A DNA stretch of 64,000 bases from Paraspadella gotoi. Taxonomy: Eukaryota > Chaetognatha. The stretch lies in NCBI GenBank assembly GCA_051294375.1, contig CM119264.1:11507832-11571831 (forward strand), in the 5' to 3' direction. Below, piece after piece: positions 48,301-64,000 of the stretch. The notes below the pieces were generated by a model, which saw nothing but the letters and a program-made list of their open reading frames with translations, was not told the DNA's origin and ran no database searches. Each line of letters opens with the position of its first letter. The stretch's first letter is position 1. The position numbers and the translations under genes are program-made.

Positions 48301-48989
48301 CTTATTTGCGCAAACAAATAAATTGAGAAAAGCCTCACCAATCGCGTTAGCTAAACTCCCTCCGGATGTAATGCATCCTCCGTAAGAGTCGACGTCGTAA
48401 CCCAGGAGATCGGCGACCCAATCGAGGACGGAGCGTTCCAGACTCACCGCCCCCGGCGCCACCGTCTTCAGTCCCGGATGCTTGTTCGTCGCCGCCGCCA
48501 ACAGATCGGCCATCGCCGCCAGCGGCACCCCGCCGCCGGGTATGCCGCCGAAATGTCGGCCCGAAGCCGTCGATATCCCCGGCTCCACCACCGCCTCGCG
48601 GAAGATCTCGAGCAGTTCGCCAAAGTCGCGCCCGGACTCATCAAAGGGCAGCGCCGACACCTCGGGGAACGGGCGGTTGTGACGACGGATTCCAGAGAAA
48701 AAGATGGAATATTGCAGATGGAATATTGGAATATTGCAGATGGAAGAACAAAAAACGCTTTCCGGAGACTCTTTCTCCTATTATGATTATCTCTCGACCT
48801 CTAGCGACAAATAGCAATGGAATACACCTTTTGACTTTTCTCCGCTTCAACATAAGCCTTGGCTTCCGGTAAATCGCGCCAAAATCCTTCAACGAATTCC
48901 AAAATGGCGGCGCTGATTCTACTCCACTCGTCCTCATTGAGATCGAGGCTACGCGCGCTTCCTTCCAGTTTCTTTACGAGGTCGGCCAT
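45342..48989 (-). CDS. group II pyridoxal-phosphate-dependent decarboxylase, atypical for animals
   Basis: Eight exons in minus order: 48989-48828, 48660-48339, 48118-47873, 46868-46670, 46427-46353, 46239-46098, 45908-45779, 45559-45342, giving 497 residues. Family marks: FGGIPGGGVPLAAMADLLAA, ITSGGSLANAIGFVAAREA, SAEAHFCIGKGLRFVG, ATLGTTKVGSIDDL, FHVDAAYGGF (cofactor Asp 271), the PLP lysine in VADPHK (303), PFGCGMILIKD, and ELTRSFRGLRIWFPL. Enzymes of this fold decarboxylate amino acids such as Tyr, Dopa, His, Glu, Asp or diaminobutyrate. The substrate here cannot be told. The N-terminal half lacks the usual animal DDC/HDC signatures and looks closer to bacterial-type members. Exon 5 uses a CCCAGAG| acceptor, and intron 6 appears to begin with GC (CTGCAG|GCTCGT), so those two junctions are less sure. 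Confidence 0.85.
45985..46035 (-). repeat. GGACGGACGG-type repeat stretch in decarboxylase intron 6
   Basis: Read on the plus strand as CGTCCATCCGTCCGTCC, matching on the minus strand the GGAC-rich runs at 28610-28680 and 54165-54210. Confidence 0.45.
46466..46650. repeat. (GAGAA)n microsatellite interrupted by an assembly gap
   Basis: Purine-only GAGAAGA repeats in decarboxylase intron 4. They flank the N run at 46522-46542, so the array length is unknown. Confidence 0.95.
46522..46542. other. assembly gap (21 N)
   Basis: A run of 21 N bases inside the purine microsatellite. Confidence 0.99.
46869..47872 (-). other. decarboxylase intron 3 (1.0 kb)
   Basis: AT-rich with no recognisable exon, RNA gene or repeat. 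Confidence 0.55.
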
Positions 48990-50694
48990 TTTTATTTAGC
49001 GCCAGAGGGAGGTTTAAAAAAAATAAAAAAATCGTATTAAAAGAATATTAGTAGCTGATCGGTACTTCAATTTTTAATAAAAGGGTTTTTCTCAATAAAG
49101 ATAAACCCTCAATTCAGTTGATTGATCGTAATTTATTGGTTTGAATAAACTGTGGCTAATCGCCACAAAACGATATTTTCCTTAAAAAACTTTCTTTTTC
49201 TCAGGTATTCGAGCTATTTTGTGACATTTACATACTAAATCAGTTCAAAAATTGACAAAAAAGTGTTGTTGTTTTTTTTTGGCTTCTTATTGCAAATATC
49301 ACATGAAATTCTCAGAGCTAACAAAGGGTACAACGCACAAACAAGGAAAAGGAAAAACAGTTGCTTGGAATGATCAAGTGGGAGAAACATTTTGCGTGAA
49401 TGGCTAAAAAAGGGAATAAAATAATTATTGATTATCAAGGACAAAGAATTTGGCATCTTGCACGTTCAAATTAGGAATTAATAATTCTATGATGATAGTG
49501 CGTTGTTTAATGATATTTTAAAATTAAGTTATGCAGCTCTCAACGGTTCAGTCATATGAATAAAGTTTAACGGTGTGGAATTCTGTCTTTAAAATAAATC
49601 TGATTTTTATAAGTATAATGAGGAATCAATTGTTTCTAATAGTTTTATCATTCTGCAAAACGTCCTTAAAAAGGGAATAGAATTACTTCACTTTGTATTA
49701 AGTCAAGCTCATTAAGTAAATATGCTATGAAATCAAAACAAACCTTTTTTTCAGACCCAGCAACCGGGAATAAATTTTAAATTTATATATTGGTACTAAT
49801 AAACCGTAATAATGACCCCAAAAAGGTTATGCTAGTCAATTTAAACTCATTCAATGACAAGAATTACTCAACCAAATTACTTCAATAAAAATTATTTTTA
49901 AAGCTTGTTCGAAAAATCAAATGTATCTGCTTTTAAAACTCGTAAAAATTAACCCGTGAGGTGAAATTTTACATCGATATAGCCGAAAAGCATGTTTTTG
50001 CCTTGTGTTGTAAATGAGAGACCTGGATCGGACGGAGTAAATTTTAGACGAATGTATTGTAGTAATTAGATTTCAATAATTAACTGAGTCGCTCCTGGCT
50101 TTTTCAAAATACCTAATCAGATTAAAACACTTTTCCTCCAAAAAAATTTAGTTTTAAACATTTGTCCTTAACTACTAATGAGCCTTCAAGGTGCGAAAAA
50201 ATTATACTAGGTAGGAATTTATACAAATTCTTACAACAACGTTTTTCGGAAAGCATCCCATTTTTCAGGATTCCATAAATAAAAATTACAACGCAATCTA
50301 CCGTCAAAGGATCAAAAAGGGTGCTGTGCAAAAAGTGAAGAGGATCCGAAATTATCTACCGGGATTAGAGATACCCTAAAGATACGGTACGTCACTTTTT
50401 CAGTTTTATTGCCAGCGTATTTATTTATAAATTATGAGAATGCACAACGAAAGGATATCATCCGGTGACGCGAAGCGGGCTGAGGAAAGGCAGGGTTGCA
50501 ATGATCGACGTCGGGAGATTTCGTCGTCGTCGTTGTCATTCTTGTCTGACGTCAGTAAAAAGAAAAAGAGGGCGTAGTCGTCGACATCCAATAAGAGAGG
50601 CGTCGATTTTGAAGGGACTCAAAGCCACTAAAGCCTCCATCAGCTCCAAGGGGACGCCGCCATCTCGATAAAAAAAAAATGATCCGACTTGCCG
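48990..50694. other. spacer between the decarboxylase and UNC119 genes
   Basis: Both genes run on the minus strand. The 1.7 kb contains the decarboxylase promoter side (near 49000) and the UNC119 3' UTR. The stretch 50460-50690 is GC-richer with a plus-strand open frame, but it adjoins the UNC119 stop and shows no family features. No exon is supported. Confidence 0.5.
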
Positions 50695-52017
<1,323 letters not shown>

Positions 52018-53619
52018 CGCGGACCGAGAGAGTCGCCGGAGCTGAAGCGACTAAAGTCTAAAGCAACGAAGAGAGGGACGGACGAGCGGACGAAGGTACG
52101 GATTCCGAAACTGTTCGTTATCGAACTGGTGGATCGAGCCGGAGGATTAAGTAGGAGGAGACGATGGACGCGAAGAAAAAAGGCGTGACGTGAAAGGAAA
52201 AGTTTTTTTTTCTTGTCTCGATTGAATTTGGGGATTTTTTTTTCTTCAAGTTTCATCCGCGTCTAAATAAAATCCTCGAAGAGAAATAAATTTAATTACG
52301 ATAATCTGTTTTCATTTTTTTTTCTTTCTGTGACCATTTTTTTTTTTCATTTTGGTCTGGCGCAAGCCATACTACTCTTGGAAAAAAATGATGATAAATG
52401 ATGAGGAATATCGCTTAAATGCGCTTTTAAACAAGGATCGGATGGCGGAAGGTGGATGGAGAATAAGTGAAGCAAATTAATGAGATTAGTTAGAGATCTG
52501 TTTGAAAGTAGAGCAGAAGAGGCAGATTAAGGGGAGAAGATGAAAAAAGAAAACATTTAAACCGAAGGATAGAATAATATAGAAAATTAGGTTATGTTAT
52601 TGAAGTCAATAAGCTTTAAGGTCGTCGCAAACTTCAACTCAAATCCAATACATTAGAGATGGCAAACCCAACGCAATATTTTTTAGACAACCAAGTCCAA
52701 GTGTTTCATTGCTTTCGTTCGAGTAATTTTTTTCTCTCTTTCTGCTTCGCTCTCTCTCCAGTCTCCATTTCTACTCTCTCTCTCTATTTTTCCGTCTTCG
52801 CTCTTCTTCTCTCTCGCTCTCTAATCTAACGTTGACGCCATTTAAGCCTCTTCCGTTTCCATGACGACGAAGATGCCAACTGTTGTTGCTTAATCGATTT
52901 TTAAGAGAAGTGGGTGACGAGAGAAACAGAAGAGCAAGGTAGGTAGGTCGCATGAGCGCGAGTAGCAATTCTGATAAGGACACTGGAAGTCGAAATGAGA
53001 TTAAAAGGAAGAGAAAAATGAGTGGGAAAACGATTTTTGCCTAAGATGAATAAAAAAAAATATTACAAGCGATCAATTTTATTATATCTTCTTTCAAGAG
53101 TGACACAAACAATAATTTTTTTAGTTTGATTTAATATAATTGGTATAACCGGTAATCTCAGCACGTCATAGTAGTTTGTTGGTATTTCCTTTTCTTTCAC
53201 TAGAAAAAAAAATTATCAACTAGAAAATTCGATTAAAAAATTAAAAAAGAATTTCATTTTAAGTTTGTGGGAAGGATCGCAGTCCCGATTTATTATTAAA
53301 ACAAACTAAAACAAAATTAACATATGAAACAACTGAGGAACTGTAAGAGAGCGAACCCTATTGAGTATAAGTAAAAGAAGAAAAACAAAAGTTTATCAAC
53401 TCTTTTATGGCTATATTAAAGGGATATATTTTATTGTTTGTTGATTATATGATTAACATGTTTGAGCAAACAATGTCGTATCTGCTCACGATCATTAGCT
53501 GTAAATAATTAATAAATTAATTAATTTGATCTGAAATGTTTGTTTTTAGGTCTTTTCGTCACTGACCACGACAAAAGCAATGACGACGACGATGGTGACG
53601 ACGACAATAATGCCAATAA

Positions 53620-53885
53620 CGATTGACTTGATTGATTAATTGATAGATTGATATTATTATATATATTATTGATCAATTAATTAACTAATTAATAAATAAA
53701 TTGATTGATTGAATAATTAATTAATTGATAAAGAAAATTGATTGATTGATTAATTGACTGATTAATTAATAATTAATTAATAGATAAATAAATTGACTGA
53801 TTTATTAATTGATTGATTAATTAATTATTGATTAATTAATTGATTAATTAACTGATTAATTATTTGATTAATTAATACATCTTGC
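53620..53885. repeat. AT-rich (TTGATTAA)n-like tandem array
   Basis: About 260 bp made almost only of ATTGATTA/TTAATTAA words in varying order. Short ATCAATCA runs also occur in UAP1 introns (42506-42550 and 43037-43062). Confidence 0.9.
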
Positions 53886-54019
53886 ATTTACATTTAATAT
53901 AAAAAGAAAAAGAAGCATAATCAATTAGTGAAACAGGTTTTTTTTGTTTTTTCCATTTAAACTCATTTCCCATCAGACGATTCTATCTAAACTTTATTTC
54001 CAGCTTAATCAGACACTTT

Positions 54020-54240
54020 CCTACCCACATACAAAATTTCAAGTCAATCGCCCCATCCACTCATGAGTAATTGACATTCAAATAGTGAAATAGATTGTTT
54101 TGTTTTTTCCATTTAAACTGCCAATTCATCCATCCAATCACAAGTAATTATAATTTTTTGCTAAGGTGGGACGGACGGAAGGACAGACAGACAGACAAAC
54201 GGACGGATAAACATCATTTTTTTGTATAATTTATCATAAT
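54020..54240 (+). repeat. dispersed retroposon 3'-end fragment, copy 2
   Basis: It contains CAAAATTTCAAGTCAATCGC and ACTCATGAGTAATTG, then CTAAGGTGGGACGGACGG with GACA repeats and an AT-rich tail. The order matches the minus-strand copy at 10560-10705. A partial internal duplication (about 53935-54000 versus 54100-54170, sharing TTTTTTCCATTTAAACT) is visible. Confidence 0.6.
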
Positions 54241-55065
54241 TCGATGTTCTGATATGATATAAGTGAATGCCCGACAAGACTGAGGGGGCGGACCGACGTA
54301 CCGACAAAGTGAGTCGGAATCTGCTGATAAGCAGATGCGACTAAAAAGTTACTTGAAGAGTGATTTTTGTTAAAATGAGTTTAGTTTGTTAATTCCAGGT
54401 TCTTTCCTTTCATATTTTTTGCATTGAATCAGGATTCAGGAATTTTTCTTTCTACCAGTGAATGACTGACAGACTTTCTATAAATTTGTGTATATTAGTG
54501 TATATATCGTATAGAGTATAACTATTAACTATCAAATAACAAGCTCGTAAAAAATCTGTAACTTACAAGTTCAAAACAAAAGCACCACGGATTCGATTTT
54601 CAGGGACAAGTTGTTTATTTATTTTTTTTAAAGGCACAAAATATCTCATACAGACAAATGGGAAACGAAATGCGAGAGCATTTACAAAAACAACCGAAAA
54701 AAAAAATCATACATATTTACAAGAAACGTAGCGAACTAATCACCCAGAGCCCCGGGCTAAAATCTAACTTGGAAAAAGTCATGATGAAAAAAAAAAGCAT
54801 GAAAGAAGGGAATTTTAAAATCGCGCGAAAATGTTAAGCCAGTCGGGGATAATGCTTTCTTTCTTCATATCGACCTAGAGATCTTTTTTAATTTTTTTTT
54901 TCTAATCTAGAAACGATACTGATTTTACACGAAGGATATGGTGTTCGACTGCAGTCTCGGGATAATGTTAGTTTTTTGTTCTATTGTGTAAGGAAAATGG
55001 AGAGAGCGGAATCGAGTGTTGGATGGGACAAATCTGAACAAGGAGGCTGGGGGGGGGTCGGTTTC

Positions 55066-57905
<2,840 letters not shown>

Positions 57906-57922
57906 TCAACTTTCGTAATTTC

Positions 57923-58314
57923 TACAGTGTGTCCCAATGGTACTGTCGGTTGACTAACTTGGCGAAATCATTTCGTTTGAAAATTGAGTATTTAAATTTT
58001 TTGATACATACATATTTTTTATCAATGCACAGATTTCATACGAAACTAAATTTGATCCTTTCATATGAATTTAGAATATTTATGACATAATTTTAAAATA
58101 CAAAAATTGTTCTAAAAGTTAAAGAGATGAAAAACTTAGACTCATTTTAATTGAATGTTTTGGAAAAAAAATATTATAAAAATTGAATTCAAAATACATG
58201 ATCATAAATGGTGAGAACTTATCTCTGACATCGTTGTCTCAGAAAGACGATTTAACAACAGAGTTCCGTAAGATATGTAAAAGTAAACAGACAGCACCAT
58301 TGGGACACACCGTA
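57923..58314. mobile_element. 388-bp TA-flanked inverted-repeat element (Tc1/mariner-like MITE)
   Basis: The element runs from 57925 to 58312 and is flanked by TA on both sides (57923-57924 and 58313-58314). The left end CAGTGTGTCCCAATGGTACT is matched by the reverse complement of the right end, C[A/G]GTGTGTCCCAATGGT[A/G]CTGTC, for about 30 bp with four mismatches. There is no transposase reading frame in the AT-rich interior. A TA target and short inverted ends are characteristic of Tc1/mariner-type non-autonomous elements. Confidence 0.85.
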
Positions 58315-59033
58315 ATTTTTAACTTTTGTAAATTCAAAATAAAATCCTTCAATTAATAACAAAAACAGCTTAGGCGTCACGAACTGAGCTTTATGATTAA
58401 TTAATTTTTTCGTGGGCGCGCACGCTATTCATAAATGAATAAATAAACCTTTAAGCTCCTGCTAAGTGCTCTATTATGGGTTAACTATTACGCGAACCCC
58501 AAGCCAATGTATGAGAGTATGATCTAATTCATATTATCATTTATTTGAATTAACACTTTTATAATCTAAATTTATACGATAATAATTTAATTCAGTTCCA
58601 TTCACACATTATTCGCTGCTCCATCGTTTAAAAAAGGAGCTGCGAATTACATTAAGATAATTTGCTCTTTTCTAAGGTCAACGTTTCCCTCGGGCCCGAC
58701 GCATTCCCAAAGGCGAGAAAGATGATTGATGGAATTTGGTGAAGAGAGACGAAAGGAGAAGGACGAATTAAGAAACGCCATAACTTAAGGGGAAAATGGT
58801 TATAGAGGGTCGCGGGGTGCGGGCGGAGGAAGGGGCCGCGGGAAAGGGTGAGATGAAGAGAGCAAATCTTTTGAAGGTTTTAGGGGTCGAAAAAAGGGGT
58901 AAGAATTTTCTGATTTTCGAGGCAAAAAAAAAAAAAGATCCGTCAGGGTAGCTTTATGGAGCGTGAAATTTTCTAGGATTTGAGCCTGCTCGATTTTTCA
59001 ACGGGAAGTAGAACAGTCTCGGTCTCAATCTCA

Positions 59034-59038
<5 letters not shown>

Positions 59039-59097
<59 letters not shown>
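59039..59097. repeat. (CT)n microsatellite
   Basis: About 29 copies of CT. Confidence 0.97.
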
Positions 59098-59101
<4 letters not shown>

Positions 59102-59635
59102 CTTGATCATTTTTTGATTTCTGAATCATTTGAGACGGCGAAGATGGGAGATGGAAACCGAAAAATCGAGGATTAGAATCTCATTTTCTCCTCAAAGAAA
59201 AAAAAGGAGACGAAACAAGAAGAGAACGAAGCCGAGGAAGAAGGAGAATGAGGAGGAGGAAAGGAGGAGAAGAGGACGAGGAGACTAAAAGGAGGAAAAT
59301 GACTGGAGGTTAAAAAGGAAAGACGCTTAAGTCACGATTTGGATCCGTGAGGTGAGAAAAGGGAAAAAAAGAAAAATGAAAAGAGGAAGATGTGAGTGAA
59401 AGACGATGAAGGGCAAATTATGGAGAAAGGAAGAAAGGAAAGATAAGGCTAAACCTTTAATTGGCAGTAAAAAAATGAGAAAGAACCGAGAGAGAGGCCA
59501 ACTAATATGAGCCATTTGAGCTAACGATTGTCAAGGACTTGGGTGAGAACACGGAATTCGTAGAAAACGAGATTTATAAACCTAATCGGGGAAGGAGGAG
59601 GGAGTCCTTATGCGTGAATTAATTTTGCACTAGTA

Positions 59636-59650
59636 GAGAGAGAAGATGAG

Positions 59651-59716
<66 letters not shown>

Positions 59717-59945
59717 AGAGAGAGAAAAAGTGAAAATTTAAAAAAGGAATAATCGTGGGAACTGTCAAAAAAAGACGAAGGGATAAGGCGAATAAGTGGG
59801 AGGAGAAAGAAGTTGAGAAGGTGAGAGAGAGAAAGACTGAGAAAGAATGAGAGAGAGAGAGAGGAGAGAGAGAGACGAGAGAGACGAGAGAGAAGAGAGA
59901 GCGAGAGAGAGGAGGAGAGAGAGAAGAGAGAGAGAAAGTGAGAGA
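59636..59945. repeat. (GA)n-rich purine tract
   Basis: Nearly 300 bp of GAGAGA with GGAGA interruptions, broken by a non-repetitive stretch at about 59730-59820. Translated frames are artefacts. Confidence 0.95.
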
Positions 59946-60015
59946 GCGCAAAAGCTTTTTCCGGCGCCTTCAACTCCTGGGAGACAAGACCTGCGATGAA
60001 AAATGAGCAACTTCA

Positions 60016-60060
<45 letters not shown>

Positions 60061-60063
60061 GTC
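60016..60063. repeat. (TCG)n microsatellite
   Basis: About 15 copies of TCG/CGT. Confidence 0.95.
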
Positions 60064-61212
60064 TTTTTTAACTCCAGCTTTGAACTGAGAGAATCGCTTT
60101 TGAAATCGCTCTCGTCATCGCTCATGACAACGACCTCTCCAATCTTCATTCTCAAATCTCTTTTCGAACACATTCGCTTTTTTTTTCTTAGTTCGAAGAA
60201 ACTCACTTTTTTCTGTCTCCAAGGGATCTTTGCAACAATTTCTATTCATACTCCAATTCTGAAAGCGAATATTTCCCTTTCCCGTGATCATATTAAATTT
60301 AGTCATGTCATCAGTCACTTTCTAATTAGGACCTATATAGTCTTAAAAAATTATCATGTATGTATTACTCTTTGCTCTGTCACCAAATACAGAACACAAA
60401 CACGTCGTCCACGCCGCTACTTTTCCTACACTAACCGACAAGCAGATGGATACAATTCACTCAGTAGAGTCGAACTCTGGCCACTGGTCATTTATAAAGA
60501 CCCCCCCCCAAAAAAAAAGAAAAGCGAAAATAAAAAAAAAATGATTGCGGAGTGAAAAAGTGGATTCGAATTCGATGAAGTCGCTGACCGCGAATCCTAA
60601 TTATCGGAGTCGGCTCCCGGCGTCGCCTCTTCCACCGCCTTTTCGACACCCGGCGTCGGCCGTGTCGGTCGGCGTCCAATTGGCCGACGGCGCCGAAGCC
60701 GACATCTCGCCTCCGCCCCCGCGGTAGACGCCAACTCAGACGTATTCCCTCGGCCGACATAAAAAGGGTAGAAAGCAAGAAGTAGGTTTTTTTTTTGGTG
60801 GGGGGGGCTGCAGCTGAGAAGGAAAGTTGTGAAGACAGATGGGGGGGGGGAAGTATTGGAGCTGGACTAAACGTTAGTTATCCATTTTGGATAAAGCAAC
60901 AACCGCGATAACAAGCACGGCCATCGGTATCGTAACAAGCATTTGGAAACGACGACGACGCAGACCGGGCTCCCCCCGCGTTGGGTCGCCTTAAGGAGGC
61001 GTGGGGCTCGATAGGCGTCGGGTTTTGCGTCCGCGTGGATTTTCTATTTCGTCTCGCCAAATTTATTTCTGTATTTCTTCTGCGTCATTTTCACTTTAAA
61101 TTTTTTTCATTGAGAATTATTATTTATTATTTACGTACTTTTAAAAAAAAGTATCAAGGACGTAATAACTATCCGGTCAACGCGATTTTTTCTGAAGATT
61201 AAATCGCATCCG

Positions 61213-61225
61213 TCTTGATTGCCTA

Positions 61226-61313
<88 letters not shown>
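61213..61313. repeat. (CT)n microsatellite
   Basis: About 50 copies of CT, the third array over 100 bp of this dinucleotide in the window. Confidence 0.97.
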
Positions 61314-61314
<1 letters not shown>

Positions 61315-62329
61315 TGAATGATCAGAACGTGGCGCGGGTGGCAAAATGTTCCCTTTCGAGGAAACAGAAAAGCGGCAGGAATGATGCGATGGCCTATATA
61401 AGGATGTCAGCTGTCTGCGGATCAATCGAAAATCCCCAACTTTTCAGGAAATTTCTAAGAAAAAAAACGGCGATTGTGAGTTAGATAAGTTTTAAAACAA
61501 AGGCCCAACCTCTGTCAAAGTAAGCCATGTATAACAATTTGCAACGAGAAAAATAAATCAAATTAAATATTAAATAAAAAAAGGAAAGTGACTCGAAAGG
61601 AAATGAGGCGCAAACAAAGTTGCGCCCAGAAGCGGAAACTGACCTTTCGGTCGTCGGCCTTTTTAATCATAAGGAAGTCGAGAACGACATATGAGCGGGT
61701 TGGATCGTGAGGGAGAGAGAGAGAGAGAAAGGGAGGGGAGGATAGAGACAGAGAGAGTGGCGGTGAGGCAAAAGAACAGGGGGTAATAGAGATAAAGAGA
61801 TGATGATTGCTTTATCATCATGCCGATCATATCACGCTTTCTGAATTTTGAGATTCTCTCAAAGTTTAAAGAAGTTGGGAGAATCGGAGAAGCTAGGGGT
61901 GAAAATCTAAAGCATGTGAAAACTAAGGTAAGGGTTTTTTAAGATATTTAGCTAAAAGCGTACAGATTAAATTACAGAGGCTGATGGGGAGTGATGTTGA
62001 GGGGATCAGATCTTCATCATTGAAGGGTAACATTCTCAGCATTAACAGATGAAATCATCAGCATTAAAGGATGAGATCTTCAGCATTTAGGCATTTTACG
62101 ACATGAAAACAATTTTAAATATTGTTTACTGTTACTACTTTATTATCATTATTATTTTCTCTCTCTCTCCCTTCTTTTAAACGCATTTCGCAGACTTATG
62201 CATGTATGGTTTATTTGTTTTCTGTGCTGAATCAACCTTGTTGCATTCGAATAAAAACCGCTTATTTAGGGATGAGATTTTCAGCATTTAGAAATGTGTT
62301 ATCCCAGAGAAAGAGATGAGATATTCTGC

Positions 62330-62610
62330 ATTAAGGGATGAGAAATTCAGCATAAAAGGATGAGATCTATAGTATTAAGGTAAGAGATATTTGGCATTAA
62401 GGGATGAGGGATTCAGCATAAAAGGATGAGATCTATAGTATTAAGGTAAGAGATATTTCGCATTAAGGGATGAGAAATTCAGCATAAAAGGATGAGATCT
62501 TTAGTATTAAGGTAAGAGATATTTCGCATTAAGGGATGAGAAATTCAGCATAAAAGGATGAGATCTATAGTATTAAGGTAAGAGATATTTGGCATTAAGG
62601 GATGAGGGAT
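62330..62610. repeat. 66-bp tandem minisatellite, about 4.2 copies, with a 22-bp substructure
   Basis: Units start at 62330, 62396, 62462 and 62528, each beginning ATTAAGGGATGAG; a partial fifth starts at 62594. Within each unit the motif [A/G]GGATGAG...CAGCAT or GTATTAAGGTAAGAG recurs at about 22-bp spacing. Looser 22-bp copies precede the array at about 62010-62110 and 62270-62330. Confidence 0.93.
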
Positions 62611-62734
62611 TCAGAGGCTGAGAAGTTGAAGGAATCAGAGGTGAAGAGATTCTGAGGTCAAATCCGGCGAAATCAAGTCACGTGCGACGGACGAGAGAGA
62701 CGCACCCTCGACTGACTCGAGAATCCCCTTGACG

Positions 62735-62940
62735 TCTCTCTCTACTCTCATCTTTCTCTGCTTTCTCTCTCTCCTCTCTCTCTTCTTCTCCTCTCGTCTC
62801 CTCTCTCTCTCTCTCTCTCCGCTTCTCTCTCTCTCCTTTCTTTCCTTTTTAATTCCAATTCATTCTCTTCTCTTTATTTTTCAGTTCATTCTTCTTCTTT
62901 TTTTTTCTCCCTCTCTTTCCTTCTTCTCTTTGAACTCCTA
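62735..62940. repeat. CT-rich pyrimidine tract
   Basis: Degenerate CTCTCT/TTCTTTCTC over about 200 bp. No gene evidence. Confidence 0.85.
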
Positions 62941-64000
62941 TTTTTAGCATCAAGATGCGCAACCATTTATATCGGGCTAAAAGTGGGAAAAGTATTGAGC
63001 GGGTGATGAAATGAGGGAATTGAAAAATGATCCTTTTCCCGCGCGAATTCTCACATCAACCAAAAGAAAACAAATGGCTCCTCTCAAACTCCTAAGGCTA
63101 CACAAATTTTTCATGTTAAAATAAGGATTTTTTAAAAAATATATTTTCTTCAGAAAAAAGTTTTTTTTTTAGGATTTCTTTTTAATCTATTAATAATATT
63201 GTCGTTTAGTCTGTTGGTCTTTTAATTTGCCTTTCAGTCGGTCTCTCGTCTGCTCTGAACATATGAAAAGCAAAATTTTAGAAACAGAATATATGTTTGT
63301 TCAATGTTCATGTTAAATATCTTGGCTCTTCATGATCTTCTTAAATCGATTTTTCTCTCAGTCGGAATCTTCATCATCTCATTATTTAACTCTTTGGTAA
63401 ACATTTTACTGCATCGAGCATAACCATCATGTGGGATTATCTCTGTTTTAAGCTACGTTAGATTGCTCCCTATTGCAGCCTATTGTAACTTGGATTGTAT
63501 CGGCAGTTGCATCCTCTTTACTCGCACCCGCTCAATTTTCAATCTGCCATCAACTCCCAAATCGTTTCTCATCTCTCCTAATTCCTCGGCCTATTGAATG
63601 AATCACCCTGTATCCCTCTACCTCATAATTGTCTCAATCGCATTCGATCGCTCTATATCGCTCCTCATTGCTCGCCACCTTACGCCCACTCCGCATCTCC
63701 CTCCAAACTTGTCAGAATCGCTCTCCGTCGCCCTCTTCGTCGCTCTGGATCGCCGCTTCGCATTTTTTTTTGGGGTCTCGAATTCGCTTTGAATTATCCT
63801 AACGAGTCTGACTGGAACAAAAGAGCAGAGGCGCGAGAGGCGCTGCCTCTTTCCGCCGCCAGACGCGATGCGAAACTGAGGCTCATGAATTATTCCCCTC
63901 CTCATTCCCATAATTCTTCTCTGGATGAGAGGGACCCCGTATCAGAGCCCTGAGGTGTCCCCATCTCCGCCCCTCCCTGCTTGATACCATAATTAGGGGA

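Larger units (their letters stand above)
52018..55065. other. spacer between UNC119 and the ARHGAP39-like gene
   Basis: The proximal part (52018-52200) is GC-rich and is the likely UNC119 promoter and 5' UTR. The rest is AT-rich, with repeats at 53620-53890 and 54020-54240. No exon is supported. Confidence 0.5.

Noticed and set aside
60545-60727. Plus-strand GC-rich exon candidate (MKSLTANPNYRSRLPASPLP)
   Set aside because: Disordered composition, no family match and no partner exon found; left as a note only.
63594-63953. 119-residue plus-strand frame at the window end
   Set aside because: No domain features; the same segment is also open in two other frames, so coding is not supported.

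Overview
This is nuclear DNA from an invertebrate animal. Genes are split into many short exons (about 45-55% GC) inside AT-rich introns and spacers. Introns are mostly 60-300 bp, with a few of 1-2.3 kb filled by repeats. The standard genetic code fits every gene. The proteins are typical metazoan ones. The clearest lineage hint is a small heat-shock protein with two alpha-crystallin domains, an arrangement known from flatworms (the p40 type). I therefore lean towards a flatworm or other lophotrochozoan, but the sequence does not settle it. Two short N gaps (34321-34330 and 46522-46542) show this is a draft assembly.

Layout, plus strand first: 3' part of a two-domain small heat-shock protein (485-2468); a complete MARK/PAR-1 kinase (6526-11544); an LRRFIP-like coiled-coil protein (13521-15272); DPY-30 (16534-19366) with an inverted-repeat element in its last intron; the SNARE-disassembly ATPase NSF in 16 exons (20827-25879); a choline/ethanolamine kinase in 12 exons (27204-31109). 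Minus strand: an unrecognised coiled-coil protein (33790-31519) and an intronless protein with 22 C2H2 finger units (37919-35988). Plus: UDP-N-acetylhexosamine pyrophosphorylase in 12 exons (40218-44880). Minus: a group II PLP-dependent decarboxylase in 8 exons (48989-45342), UNC119 (52017-50695), and the C-terminal exons of a Rho GTPase-activating protein of the ARHGAP39/Vilse type (57851-55066) whose last exon carries a one-base frameshift. The last 6 kb (57852-64000) has no exon I can recognise. It holds a TA-flanked inverted-repeat element, CT/GA arrays and a 66-bp minisatellite.

The genes are a mixed housekeeping set: chaperone, polarity kinase, chromatin, membrane fusion, phospholipid and amino-sugar synthesis, lipidated-cargo transport and Rho signalling. 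They do not form one pathway. I found no dedicated defence or biosynthetic cluster. The most notable points are: (1) four well-supported GC-AG introns, plus a weaker fifth, among about 72 introns, which looks high; (2) a 74-bp almost perfectly palindromic element with an exact 8-bp target duplication and hAT-like ends; (3) a 388-bp TA-flanked element; (4) an internally inverted composite repeat in the DPY-30 intron; (5) a minisatellite with 22-bp submotifs arranged in 66-bp units; (6) a decarboxylase that looks unlike the usual animal aromatic amino acid decarboxylase; and (7) the ARHGAP39 frameshift. Exon boundaries were placed by hand from splice signals, reading-phase continuity and remembered family similarity, with no transcript evidence.
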